Below are positions 23,190-36,312 of a stretch of 64,000 nucleotides of DNA, in pieces. The position numbers were made by a program, and so were the translations under genes. A model generated the notes under the pieces. The model had not been told where the DNA came from. It worked only from the letters and a program-made list of their open reading frames with translations, and made no database searches. Each line of letters begins with the position of its first letter. The first letter of the stretch is position 1. The DNA comes from Aspidiotus rigidus (lineage: Eukaryota; Arthropoda; Insecta; Hemiptera; Diaspididae), in contig JAVHKY010000047.1 of the NCBI GenBank assembly GCA_035079385.1, positions 1,116,001-1,180,000 of the forward strand, in the 5' to 3' direction.

Positions 23190-26100
23190 AACTGTATCAT
23201 TCTTTCGGACGATTGGTATGATTGTATGAATATGAAGAAGTTACAATCAGAGTTTTTTTTTGCGTATGATGAATACTCTTCTCTAAAGTGTACACTATAA
23301 TGGACGCTGAATAATCATTAATTAATTACAAATTTTATGCTCGATTTCATGAAAAATGTATTCAAAACCATTTTTTTTTACATGGCATCAATTAAAGAGT
23401 TTTTCCTACCGTCGACCGCTCGTAATTCTGCGCCAAATGTCGAATGTTTATTTCACCACACGGCTCTTTGTAAGTTGGAGGAACTGTTATTCTAACTCTT
23501 TGCGAGGTAAAGTTTTTCGTGGTTGAGAAAACAGAAAGGGTGAAAGAGAGGGAGAAATAAGAACTAGTCGTCCAGCAGAATTGTACAGTATATCTACTCC
23601 TACGTATAATGGGTACCATAACCGAAGGATATGAAATAATAAAGTAGGCTCTTGAAGTGAAGTAAAAGTTCCTCGACGCGAAAATAGTCTGGAACGTAGT
23701 ACAGTGCTTTTCTTGAAGTTATCTCGGAAAATGATAAGGAAAGAAAGCAACTTTGACATGGACCATAAAGAGGAAATGGATAAAAATAAAGGGAGTGTCT
23801 TATCACGAGATAAATGTTCGCTACATGCAAGGTAAATGACTTGTATTCCCGTGTGGTCGTTATTTCTCGATTATTGAAACTGTTTCGAATATATACGAAA
23901 GAAAAAGTTCCTCCAATTAGGAAACCAAGGTTTTTTGAAAGTTTTCAAGATCACTCAACGAAAGCTTAATGGATGTTCACAGATTGTTAAAGATTGTAGC
24001 ATTACAACGGAAACGGAATTAACCTTGAATTGAGATATAGGCCTCTTCTCGCGTTTCTACGCTGATATATCCTGGTTTTGTTCACCGTAAATATAGTAGG
24101 TACCTACCTATGATATGGAATGTTTAGACAAAGATTTAACAAATGTCAAAGTATTTTCAATCCCAAAATTATTCTATCAAAAGAGTCTAACACATTGAAA
24201 GACAGAGAAAAAAAGTAGGTTAGGGACTTACCTATCTTATTAGCAAGAATTTGAAACCAATTACCTACCTACGCTGTTTCATAAACCGTAATAATAAAAA
24301 AAAATTAGAAATCGACGCAAATGCGATTTCGACCAAAAAGTCATCATCAGGCAAACATTTAGTTGAATTAAGTATATTACTCGACACACTCAAAATTCAT
24401 TTATTCAACTACCTACCGACCTATTACAAAATTTTCACACAATTTGAATAACATATCGTACAGAACTCTAGCAATATTTTTCTATGGGAGCCGCATGATA
24501 TTGGTATTTATTTAGGAGTGACCATCCACAAAAAATTCTAATTCTTCATTATTAAAAAAAATATAATAATAAAATGTAATTTTTCCTTCTAATTAACGGA
24601 TTTCATTATAATTTACTCTTTGACTCGACAACTGCTTGCGGCTCGTACATACCTACTTGTTTTTTGACGAAAATTTCGAACATCAAATTTAGTTTAACTG
24701 AGCATGAAAGAACTGGCACATGGAGCCAAATTTTAATTTGCCTTGTATAATAATTGATGATGACTGAAATAAATGATAGGCATTTTTGGCCCTATTATCT
24801 ATAGTTTTTCCATCATAGATACTTACACTCAAAATAAATTTTCCAGGCTATGTACGTTTATGGTACGCAAAAGTAAGTAAATAATATACTTAAAAATAAG
24901 TTGACCAAAAAATCTGAAGTTCGAAATAATAAATATTATGGGCGACAAAGAAATCCCCGATCAAGGGGTAGTGAAAATCCACAAGACATACGAAGCTGAA
25001 CTTTTTGAACGATGCGTACAATGAGAAACGAATAATAGATTTAGACTTATGTCTTCGCAAATAATCGTAGGACAGAAAAATTCGTGACAAAAATTCCCTT
25101 CGTTTTCACCAATTCAAGTGTGTTGATCCTTGACACTAACCAATAACCACAGAGGCTTTTAGAATCCACTAGATGTCAAGTGAAGGACGTGGACGACATT
25201 TGTAGGGGATAGAAACGTTTGTATGAATGTTAAGCTAGACAAACAGATAAGAAAAGAAAATTAAAAAATAGAACGAGTTCAGAGGTGAGGAAGCACTAAC
25301 TTCTGAAGTACATTCAGCCAAGTGGATGTCTGTAGGCACTGAAAAGTATTTGAAAAAGTACGAGTAACTTGAGTTTTAAAAGTGTTCGATAACTTTTCAA
25401 TTTTTTGGAACATACCTTTTTTTTTCTCTCTTTCTTTTAAATCTATTCCACATAACCAGGAAAAATATAAAGAAAATAATTAATTTACTACAGTCTGATT
25501 ACTGTCTTTTCAAAATTGTGGCACATTTCCTGCAGATACAAAGAAAGTACCTAAAAAAAAATTAGTGATTGTTTGCAGATTACAGTAAATTAGAATGAGT
25601 GTTAGCTGAAAATATATAAGTGGATCTGCTTTCTTGCATATCACCTAGATGCACGTTATGTAAATAATATTAAGATTAACTTAGATAAAAATAAATTCTA
25701 TGTAAGTATTTAATCCGACTTTTTTTTTTTTTTTTTTACGAACGTAACATTCTAATAATTACTTCGTAATTTAAGAAGATACATTTTTCAGGAAAAACCA
25801 TTGAGGAGTAATTATTGTACCCGAGGTTTGAAAGAATGGAAAAAACGACTTTTTGCTAGCTGCGGGTCGATTAATGAATTCGCAGTCAGTCAGTATTTTC
25901 AAGGAAAATTGAGATCTATAAAAATTGTAGGCTTAACAAAGAACCTGTTCTATTTTCATCCAATTTAATATTTTTTGTTTTCTAGAAGAATGCGCGGTGC
26001 CCATTTTTTCAATTGTAGGATTCAAAAAAATAATTCTTAAAATGAGATTTGTAAAAAAAAAATATTGAGCGAGTGGGGCTTGGAAGTGTTGAATAGTACT

Positions 26101-27104
26101 CGATGATCCAATTAAATCTCGATGATTTTTTAATAGTCGATTCTACTCTGTAAACTACCCACCTTTTTTCGTCATAAATCGTACGTATGCAAAATTTTAA
26201 TCTTGAAAACATTGTCAAGGTCTGATTAGTAGTTAAACATCTTATCAATAAAAAGGGCGGACACACACCGAAAGTTGTACGGTAATTGCAGGTATCAAAG
26301 ATAGCTACGACCTGAATGTGAGCAAAATTCAGGATTTCCGTTTGTAAAACAGATCTTTGATATTCTTCGATTAATTTAGTGCAGGTATGGTCACTATTTT
26401 CATAAAATTCAAATTTTGGCTTCACTTACAGATCTTTTATTGTCGACGAAGTTACAACTGGTAGTGGGTAACATCAAATAGTGTTCTTGTTTAAGGTCTT
26501 ATCTAACTAAGTAGAATAGAACATACTCTATTTGATTCAGCTAAATAAGTAATATTGATTCACAAAATAGCTAAATAGGGAAGTTGTTCTTCAAAAAATG
26601 TTCAAAACAAAGTACATCAATTCAAATTCTTTAATATAAGATAATTTTTGAAATAGCGCAGTTGAACGTTTAAATTCTCAAGATCAATTGTTCATCCATC
26701 TCGATCAGGCTGGAAGTTCGTTTTTCGCTATAAAGAAGCGCGCCACTAAGGTTATTCACCGACACAGAAAATGAATCAGCAGGTATCAGGGTAATAATGC
26801 GATGACAAACCTCATTCAATCTGAATATCTCAAAGAAGTTGTAGCGACAATCACTTTCAGTATGATATCAATCAAGTTCCTCCGCCTGTTGATGTAGTCA
26901 TAATCACAATTATTATTATTTTTTTTTGTAAAATGAAGCGCCGTTAAAATGTTAATTCGACCTGACGAAATCGTATACACGTTTTGTCAAGCCTCTTAAG
27001 ATTTTCGTATGTACGATTTTGTTAAGCCTTTCAACAAAATCGTACATACGAAAATGTTAAAAGCCTAGGTAATGAAATCGTATATAGGTAATAACACACC
27101 ATTT
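23190..27104. other. Gene-poor intergenic sequence; one unrecognised ORF
   Basis: The ORF at 26009-26425 on the minus strand (138 codons) starts plausibly (MKPKFEFYENSDHTCTKLIEEY) but becomes low-complexity toward its end and has no recognised domain. It lies downstream of the PMS1 stop on the same strand. At 26965-27060 is a local inverted repeat: a CGTATGTACGATTTTGTTAAG word at 27007 pairs with CAACAAAATCGTACATACG at 27033-27051. Nothing else is supported. Confidence 0.35.
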
Positions 27105-30100
27105 TCATAAACTGAATAGTTTTTTTAAATTAATTGGTTCATCATTCAATGGTTGAAATTTCTCTCGAGACATATGTTGTACCCAGTACTCCAACAATCC
27201 TTCTAATTCATCGTTGTCAATATTTTCTTCGGTACATGTTGCGAAAGCTTTTTCCTATGATATAACGAACAGTGATAATGGATAGACGTAACTTTCTTTT
27301 GAAGAACTGAATTTTAATCTTGATAGTTTTACTTGTAGTATTTTTTTTATTGAGTCCGTCCTACATGATCGTACATCATCAAAAATAAGAGCCAATCGGA
27401 GCGTTTTTATCAATTCATCCAAACTGTCGCCGTCTAGATGTTCTGCGATACCGGTCAAACACATTTCAATGGTTCCGAAAGTATCTGATGGGGAAAAAGA
27501 AAAATACTCGTGATCAATATAGACACAATGTGTACACTGAGAAGTACACGCTGCACCTTGCCATGTAGGTATTACATTGAAATTTGAAGAATTTTATGAA
27601 ACCATAAATACATCACTTTGATAATAGCGTGACGACAAGAGAAAAAAGAGTATTTAGGCCCACTTTTCTTTTTACATCGTTTATTGAGGCCATAACTTAT
27701 TTTATTCGAAAACAACAATTTTTTGGTTGAGCGTGCAGTGAAGTTTTTAGGCGGAATCATAATACACCAAAGTCCACTCAAACAAAATATTCGATTAACG
27801 TACCAGTAATTTTCAAATCGTACCTGTAATGACAATTTGGAAACCATTTTTCACTATCCTGGAATCAGTAATACTAAAGGTATCGTCACCATTATCGGAT
27901 TTATTCAACGAAAGTAAAAAATTCCAATAATCTTCCCCGATTAACCTAGGAATAATAAAAACCAAACGAGTTCCGTCAATTCGAGTATCTATCGACAATA
28001 TTCACTATTTCAAAACGATTAAAAAATTTGCCTTACTCTTCGGTCACCTTCAATGGGGTATCCAAACATTGCGATGGTAGACTAAAGTAACAAAGATACC
28101 GATGAAATGAAACATTTTTTTGTAAATTTTGAGCATCTATGACCATTAAGGCTTCAGTAATTCTACACAGATAAATGTTCCCGAATTCCAGTCCTTTAAT
28201 TATACGAACATCATTTTTTCTTCTAGGAGAACAAAGAAAGCAATATAATCATTAGGTATAAAACTTTTGAATCAATATCGTACAAAGATTAGCGTTATAT
28301 CAGATTAAATGCGAATTGAATCTGTTGAGTACAAATAAGGCATTTTAATGATTCAAACAAGCTAAGACAATTTTTCCCCGCGAGTGTAAGTAATAAAATC
28401 TTTTTCTTTGTTTGCTTTTTTCCCTAGTTTATTCATTACTTTTAGTTAATATTTAAAATTTTTTGGAAAAACAACACGGTAGTATCACAATACAAAAATT
28501 CCTCTGAATACGAATATCTAAACTAAAGTTCGGCATTAAACGAGATGGATCTCTATTAGAAAAATCAACCGGTCCTAATTCCTGTAATAATATCGGGCGA
28601 CGGTAGAAACTGATTCAAAAAATGCTGCGAACAGGGACCGAAATTAGTTTTTCTTTACTAGGGATTCTATATCATTTTCTTCTTATATTATAATACTCTG
28701 AGAAAAAGACTTACCTACTTTTAAATTTCGATAATCGAGCCTTGATATTATCAATACTTGTATTACAGAGAACTTTCTGTTTCTTGAATAAAGGTTTAAA
28801 TGAAATCACCTCGGATTCTGGCACTACTTTTTCAATTTTTTTTACTCGCGCTTTTTCCGCGTATTCGTTCTTCTTTGAGTCATCCAAACTGCGCCACTGC
28901 TTAGCTAACTCACTGGCCACGCGGGTAAAAGACATACCCGGATTATTTTCGATGACTAGAGTAATTCACGCATAAATGTTAGCAGAATCTGCTTCGTTAT
29001 ATTATACAACTCTCATAGAAATAGAGTCAATCTATACTCACGTTTTAAGCGGGCGGCTTTTGCAAAATTAGTGAGTCCGGCCAAGTCTTTCCTGCCCATC
29101 TGACTACTAACACTGCGTTCGAATGCACTCGCTAATTAAATTTTCGGAAAATAGCACAAAAATAAAATAACAATCAAATACTACAAGAAAAAACAAGAAG
29201 TCTCAAACTTACGGGATTGATTCGATTTCAACTCCTCGTTTTCGACAATTCGTTTTCTATTACGTTTGCATTCATCATTACTCGAGCCGGCTAGAACCAC
29301 CGATCCCTGCCAGCGAACAAATTATAGGTATTAAGATCAATCTTTCAGACTAATGAATAATGATGAAGGTGAAATTTACTCTTTCAATCATTCATATAAA
29401 TTATAAGGCCACTGAAAACAAAGAAAGATAGAAATGACACGATGAAAAAAACATACGACCAAAAAATTTTTCTCACTTTTAGGATTTCATTATTCACAGA
29501 AACGAGTCCTTTACTCCATTGTGATAATGTGGTTTGACTTAGATTTGACGTCTTCGTAGTGAGTTGATCACTATTTCGCGTATCATTCAAAATCTCTCTT
29601 TCAGACGTGATATTACGTGAATTGAATTCGCTTGGCAACATCTGCACGTTTCCATTTGAAAAATTCCGTTCGATTGGTGAGTCAACTTTCATTAAACTAT
29701 CAGTGGAAGTATCTTCCGATCGTTCTTGATCAAGTAAACGTTCATTATTTGAGGTCGGAACTTTTGCAGGAGACATTTCTTCTTCAGTAGCAATCTCCAA
29801 ACAAATCTCCTCATCGTCGGCTATCTGCGATTGAAATAAATCGTCAACTAAATTACCGGAAAACGATAACCTTTGATTTTTGTTATGAGAAATTTCCAAT
29901 TTCATGACATCGATACATTTTGAAGAATCTAAATTTTTTGTGGACTGCAGGGATTCCTGATCAGCAGGAACGAATGGGTCTACTAACTTAGGCAATGTAT
30001 CACTCAACACTAACGCTGGAGATTCAGTATCTTCAGTCTCACACTCTGAATTGATACTCGGTAACTCTTGATCAGCCTCATCAAAAGTTGTTGAGTCAGA

Positions 30101-31866
30101 TTTAGAATTTATTTCAGTTGACCGTTCAACGGTTTCTTCGGTTCGTTTGAGTAGTTCTTCAAGCGCGGACATATCACAATCTTCGAATTCGTTAACTGGA
30201 ACACTTTCATCAGTACTTCCTGTCGATTCAGAGGAAAGATTTGGTGCTTCATTCGGTTCCGAGGAATCAGAGCTAAAATTCTGAAATTCTGAATCCAGTT
30301 TCGGTCGTTTTAGCGGTTTCGTCTCCGTCAAGGTATCACTAAGTTCAGTTTCTGGTCTGTCTTCTCTGACAGGTTGTTTATAAAAATGTAACATAATGCT
30401 TTCTCTAATGTGCTTCAATACTTCTTCCTGTAAACATGAAAAATTCAGAAATATACCCAAGTCTCGTGAAAACGATAACTGGGAGCACAAAAAGGAGATA
30501 GGTACTTACATGATTCTTAATGAAAACTTTGGTTTTGTCTGGTTCTAAATTGACATCAAGTTCTTGAGGAGGTAATCGAAGGGATAATAATGTAAGAGGA
30601 CATTTGTTACTCGGTAAAGCTGACTGGAATAGGTACAGCATCTCTTCCAAAACTACCTAAAAAAAATGACCTCCAGTAGTGCAAAATTGTATTTGATTTG
30701 ATAATAATGCATCAATAACTTACTTTTTCGACTTTCTTATCTTTGACGGGCCTACGGTTAATAAAAAATAAGACTGCATCAGGGAGCGGTTGACACATCA
30801 CCGACCAATTGCAATCTCTTTTACATATTAGCAGCTCTAAAGAGATCTGAAGAAATAGAAAAATATTATTTGCAAAGAGCCACGAATGAAAAGAAGATTT
30901 TAAATTAAAAATTGAATACATTACATCTTCGACAGTGTGAGAAAAATATTCTAAATTTTTCAATACAACATGTGGATACATTTGAGATAGAGATTGCTTC
31001 AGAGTTGTGACAGCAGTTTTATGCCATATTAGACATTTATTATGCGAAATAGTCATTCTCAGTTTCGGGTGTATGACAGATAAAATCTTGACGACTTTTT
31101 CAATCTTCTTCAGTTCTTCGGTAGCTTTACGAAGATTTTCGTAGAATTGTCTTCGTACAGGAACATTTTTGAAAAGATTGGTAACAGTGATTGTAGTTCC
31201 TGTAATTCGAGATAGAGATTGTAAGAGTACATGATTCACGTATTTTTCTTCTTTATTTCGACACTTCGACCCACCTCTCATGTGATGAGATGGTTCTTTT
31301 TCACGGACAGCCCCATTACAATCGAAAGTGTATTTGATCGCAATGTCATCTTCTTCTGTTTTTGTCGTAATACTCAGTTGAGAAACAGCACAAATGCTGT
31401 TCAGTGCTTCTCCACGAAAACCGTAACTTTCCAAGGATTCTAAAAACATTTGATCAAAGTGAGATTGAATACCAATTGTTGACTGCGTTGGATCAAGCGT
31501 TTCATTTGCATTACCTAGATCCTCCAAGGAAGATATTTTAGACGTGTGATTTGGTTTGCAAATAAAAGGAACATCTAAATTATTGATTCCCGAACCATCA
31601 TCCCGTACTTCGATCTTCTCAAGACCATATTTTTCCTACAACAAAATTTGTACTTTCTTTTTTTTTTTCTCGACACCGAACAAATTATAGGTAAATTACT
31701 ATAATATTTTCACTGCTGCCTAACTTACAAGTTTTATATCGATGACTGTCGCTCCAGCATCGACAGCATTCTCAACGAGCTCTTTTATTATGGATGTTAC
31801 GGAGTTAATTACTTGAGTACTGCTTATCAACCTGATGATACCATGAGGAAGTTGTTTCACGGGCAT
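27105..31866 (-). CDS. PMS1: PMS1-type MutL homologue (DNA mismatch repair), 14 exons
   Basis: Exons, 5' to 3' on the minus strand: 31866-31729, 31635-31515, 31439-31275, 31199-30925, 30846-30724, 30656-30510, 30427-29477, 29306-29213, 29131-29042, 28955-28715, 28222-28037, 27945-27824, 27484-27333, 27254-27105. All introns are GT-AG and all phases agree, giving 984 aa (human PMS1 is 932). The N-terminal GHKL ATPase has KELVENAVDAGAT (catalytic E29, Mg-binding N33), DDGSGI (58-63) and GFRGEAL (93-99). FFINRRPV and VNLEPDKTKVF follow in the transducer domain. The large exon 7 is an acidic, Ser/Glu-rich linker ending in LSQWSKG. Exons 9-10 encode an HMG box (about 675-755; LIENNPG, LAKQWRSLDDSKKNEY), the mark of PMS1 as opposed to PMS2. 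The C-terminal MLH1-binding domain (TEELIGEDYWNF, DSRIVKNGFQI) lacks the DQHAxxE endonuclease motif, as in PMS1. Acts in the nucleus as MutL-beta with MLH1. Confidence 0.93.
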
Positions 31867-33912
31867 TATTCTGTTTCAAGTTTAGTTGAACATTTTCACT
31901 ACGTTGTGAGCTAGATAGACTATGATTTTTATAACTGGAACTGGACTTCCATTTTCTCTGGACCAGGAAGTTCCTCAACCGACTCTAGGCTGTACTCTAC
32001 GTCTACCCTCTCACCTCGGGAGACGAGACCAACTTTTTATTTTCTTTTACCAAAAAATAATTATGGTGATAACTGATAAGGTTATTCCCGCCAATATTAT
32101 CATGTTTTTCACATTTGAACAGCCCCGCTAGAGCGTACTAGTGGCGGTGGTTCCAGTGGAGTGTTGTAGTTGTCTGAGCAGGAAGTAGTTGTGCTTGACT
32201 TTGGCTTGATGTAAAGATTTAAAGAAGAACGAAAGTTGAAATAATATTGGCGATAGACAGAAGTGTGCTTAGAAATCGTTTACTCTACGCTATGTCATTG
32301 CCCCATGAATAACTGCCAGGTCTCTATCCATTTTTTTTCGAAAACAGGCCAGTTAAGATTTCATTCCTCTTTTTGCTTGGGAAGTGTTGGTAAGCTGTTG
32401 ACTGGAACTAATCGACTTATAAACCATTTTTTCCTAATTTTAACAGTTGCCGCTCATAATACGGAGTCGTGAGCTTAGGCTTGACCCCTTCCCCTCTTGT
32501 CACACTCGAGACTTTTTTAAATGGATATTTTTAATATCAATGCGTTATAATCTGCGCTCGATTCCGTTGATTGAACTTGCTGATTATTTTTGCGCAACTT
32601 ACTCAAATGAAAATGAAATTTTGTTCAGAAAAACATCACAATACGCAACCCAAAAATCGTTCTTAGAGGTTTCAGTAATTCTTACTGATTAGAGAGTTTG
32701 CCCTTCCAAGTTGTGGTATCCTAAAATTTGAATGCTTGGAGGGTTCCTTGAGACAAGTCACACGTGTATTCCGCCCTGGCCTTGGCTCCGTATAATTAAT
32801 ATGCACTCTACTTTTATCGACTATCTGCCATTCGAGAATATCGTGTCATTAACTACTAGAGCTATCATCGTGCTAATTAATAATAATTATCATTTCGATT
32901 TGTTTTTATTAAAATTCCGCACAGTGAAGGAAACTGAAAAAATATACACAAGCGAATGAAGAGGCAAACAATTAAACGAAATTAAGAAAGTTGTAATAAA
33001 TGGTAACATTGACTCAACATCTTAATTTTAAAAAATATTTGACTAATTTCACAATTTTGATTTATAAGTCAAATGAAAAAATGATAAGTTGAATAAGATA
33101 CACTTTAATACAAATATCGATATAAGAAGGAATGAGGAATACAATTCTCGAATTTAAGTACGTCCAGTTATTATCACTCGAAGGAATATATGAAACGAAG
33201 AGAGAACCCGTCCTATTATTGACTACACAACAATTCTACCGATAACAACGATAATTCTTCAAAATATCAAGTATAAGGAAGAATATAAAATCATATATAT
33301 TTTTAAGACGGAAAAATACGTACTTTGAAGGGTGAAAAATTAAAATGATAGTTGAAAGGGATTTTGAAGGGGTTTTTATAGAAGAGAAGAGGAGGATGAG
33401 GGAACACAATACGTTATTTTGATACGCTAAATATATCGACTAATTTTCACACTTTAATTAAGACCAAGAGTGATTCAAGGCTAAGAAGAAACGAAGATAA
33501 AATGGAGAAATTACTCATAGTCAAGAGCTACGTAGGTCAAGTTGAATATTTTACAGACGGGTTCGTAAAATATGTAACTTCAATCTCCTCCATGAGAACG
33601 AAAAATCAAAAAATTATCTCATCAATTGATCAATAATATGATTGTTTCCCTACTCTCCAAAACTCAATCTTCTTGATTCACTCTTGTTCGTTCCACTTAT
33701 CAAAAATGAATAGACACTGCAATAAGCAAATGAAAATAGGGGAAAAAAAGAAGCTCATTCTCAATTGGAACAGATGAATGAAATTATTGCACATGAGGAC
33801 AAATTCGAGAAAAGAGTTTTGTTCGAAATGAATATTTTTCGTATATTAACAGCGTTCTTCTCCAACGACTCCTCAAATATTCCAATAACATGTCAATAGA
33901 TGAAAAACTGAT
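31867..33912. other. Intergenic region between PMS1 and RFK
   Basis: It contains the PMS1 promoter side (31867 onward) and the RFK 3' side. Short ORFs on the plus strand have no domain features. A slightly GC-richer patch at about 32110-32215 could be a non-coding exon or promoter, but no conserved element is recognised. Confidence 0.4.
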
Positions 33913-35574
33913 CTACTCATGTTTTTGGAAGAAATCGTGCAACTGGTAATCGACGAATGGTTTCAAGTGTAACTTATCCATTGCATCTTCAATGTCCGTG
34001 TGTATAGCTACTATTAATTCTTCTGTTTAAAAAAGAACAGAAACATATGAACACGTGGTTTATGCGACCTCACCTCACAACAGAGAAGAAAAAGCTGGCC
34101 TGTAAAGCTTAAATAATAATATCAGAGATGGGCTGGCAAGCGTTACGAACTTGAGATGATCATCGTTCAGAGGATTTCCTTCAAAGAACGGGAAAGCAAA
34201 AGAGAGCGAAAAAATCAATATTTTTGACAAAAAATAAAACGATTTTCTTTTTGAATCCAAGGAAAACAAAACTATCAACAGTGTCAACATGCTTGTAAAT
34301 TTACGAATTGGCGAAAAATATTACTTTATTTTTCATACAACACTTCATGAATTTATCAAAACCTCCTGTGAAAAATAAGAATCTTATCCGCGGTATCACG
34401 AAGGATTAAGAAAAAGAAAAAATGTGATGTCTAACTACGCTCCACTTCTCAAGTTCATAAGCTCGGAAATTTATTCAATTAAAGAATGATGGATCAATTA
34501 AAAAATTAGTTTAGCTGTACAGACCTTTGAACGAGAAGTTTTTCTCGGGCCTCAAATATCCAAGTACTGCTACTTTCAAGTGCGCTCCGTAAAAATCAGA
34601 ATCAAAGTGGTGGATTATATGTACTTCCTAATGGATAGAAACGAAAACATTCATTATTTTAGCACGTTCAAACATCAATTTGTCACAATCTAAAATTTCA
34701 AGTTTCTTTATAATCGACGAGATGATTTAGATTATTTCGGTCAAGTTGAAGACGGTTTTACAATTTTACAATAATATCATCTTTTAGAGAGGGGAAAAAA
34801 AGAGAATTTTTCAAAAGTTTGCTAAGAAAAGTACAAAACTCACAATCGACCGTTTAGTATTATTGTAAAATGGATTCCAACCAATACTCATGACTGCCGG
34901 GTACACACTAGATTCTAACTGAGCCCATGCAAAGTAGATTCCATTATCTAGGTCAGGTGGCAACGACTCCACCACTGACTCATCAAGATTAGCTGTAAAA
35001 ATAAGTTTTTCATTTTTCTTTGTTATAATTTGGTACAACGAAAAAACTGCAAGTAAAGTATGGCATTAATTTTATCTTGTTGTTCTGCATGATTTAATTC
35101 TTTGGGCAAAATATATTCCAAAATGTGAAAACTCAGCGATTGGAGGATAATTTTGAAAATGAAACAATTTTACATCTGTACTGAAAAAAGCAACGAACAG
35201 AGTTATCGAAAAAATTAAACTTTTGACATCGCTTGTCGTTGTTGAAAGCATTTTCGTCGAATTAAATCTTTCCAAAGAATAAACTAAAACTATTCTTCTA
35301 TATTTAGATTAGAGAGACAACATTATTCACCTTGTACTTGGGGACCAATGTGCTGAATTTTTGCACATTATTCACAACGAGGTAATTAAGAGAATGATTA
35401 TCTATATTATTTTGAAGAAATAAATAAATTGTTTAAAAACTATATGTAAGGACTCTTTCGTTAAACCAGGAGACAAACCTTACGGTACGTACCTGTCGGA
35501 ATACCTAATTCTTTCGATCCTCGACCAAACCCTGGACACACTTTCCCCGTCAGGAATAGAGGTAGTACATACAT
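33913..35574 (-). CDS. RFK: Riboflavin kinase (flavokinase), 4 exons
   Basis: Exons on the minus strand: 35574-35493, 34992-34844, 34627-34525, 34022-33913, phases 1, 0, 1. They give 147 aa (human RFK 155). Converts riboflavin plus ATP to FMN, the first step of flavin cofactor synthesis, in the cytosol. Diagnostic segments: PGFGRGSKELGIPTAN (14-29, flavin/ATP-binding loop, split by intron 1 after IPTA), LDNGIYFAW, SIGWNPFYNNTKRS (catalytic core; the N of NxTK), then HIIHHFDSDFYG and VLGYLRPEKNF. The C-terminus ends FFQKHE. The start is chosen at 35574 because an in-frame TAA lies just upstream and the N-terminus then aligns with other RFKs from the first residues. The donor of exon 3 (GTCTGT) is non-consensus but keeps the frame. 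FARSA is divergent, 738 bp away. Expression looks housekeeping; no specific regulatory site recognised. Confidence 0.94.
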
Positions 35575-36312
35575 CGCAAGATGTTATGAAAATTGACGGG
35601 CGTAACGAACGGTACAATCTTTTCAATTATGTCGAATAACGAGAAATTGTAGTACCTCCTTGAAGCGAACACAATAACCGTCTGCAAATTACATAGTCTT
35701 ACGTAAGTTTTTTTACTCACATTTTACGTTTTCGTTCGTCCTGCGTAATCAAATAGAGCGAGATAATGCACGACGAAATATTATTTTCCAGAAGTTCTAC
35801 AGTCAAGCTCTTCGATTCGTCATACATCGTGAAAGCTCTGCATTCCCTTGCCTCTGGGTACATACTTTGTGATAAGGATCTTAAGTACGGCGATAACACA
35901 CGTGTGTACAAGGTGTACAGCGGTCGCAGCGGTCGCACTGTCGCGAGGAATCATAGATGACGTCACTTTAATGGACCGAACAGCAATAAAATCATAAGTG
36001 ATAATAGTTATCACAATGTAATATCACGCATGCAAGGTACAAATATTTTGCGTCAGACAGAGAATGAGTGAGGCGGCCGCGTTGAAAATTTTACATCACT
36101 ATAATTACAATAATAATATTATTATATTACATTCGTTCGTGGATCTTATCACATCGCAGAATGATGAATCTATAAAAAGCGTACGAAGTTCCTGAATTTC
36201 GGATGAAATAGAAACTAGTAAGTACTAGAAATTTTTCATCAAATACGTATCTTGAATAGTAATTGCAATATCATTCGTTTTCACTATAGGTATACTTTCA
36301 ATTATCCTAAGA
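35575..36312. promoter_or_regulatory. Divergent intergenic region between RFK and FARSA
   Basis: 738 bp separating two head-to-head housekeeping genes, so it must hold both promoters. TGACGTCA-like (CRE-like) sequence GATGACGTCAC occurs at 35956-35966. No TATA box is convincingly placed for either gene. A splice-acceptor-like tract (TTTTCACTATAG, ending at 36289) just before the FARSA start may end an intron in its 5' UTR. ORFs across 35717-36014 overlap on both strands and are chance. Confidence 0.5.

Noticed and set aside
27946..27998. Using the acceptor at GTCGATAG (about 27989) for PMS1 exon 12
   Set aside because: It breaks the phase with exon 11. The acceptor ATTATTCCTAG ending at 27946 keeps the frame and gives TEELIGEDYW, matching the family.
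30712..31527. A single 271-codon PMS1 exon
   Set aside because: The family alignment is ungapped only after removing three GT-AG segments, so I split it into exons and list the retention possibility as a finding.
35717..36014. ORFs in the RFK-FARSA intergenic region
   Set aside because: Overlapping on both strands, no domain, no conservation signal.
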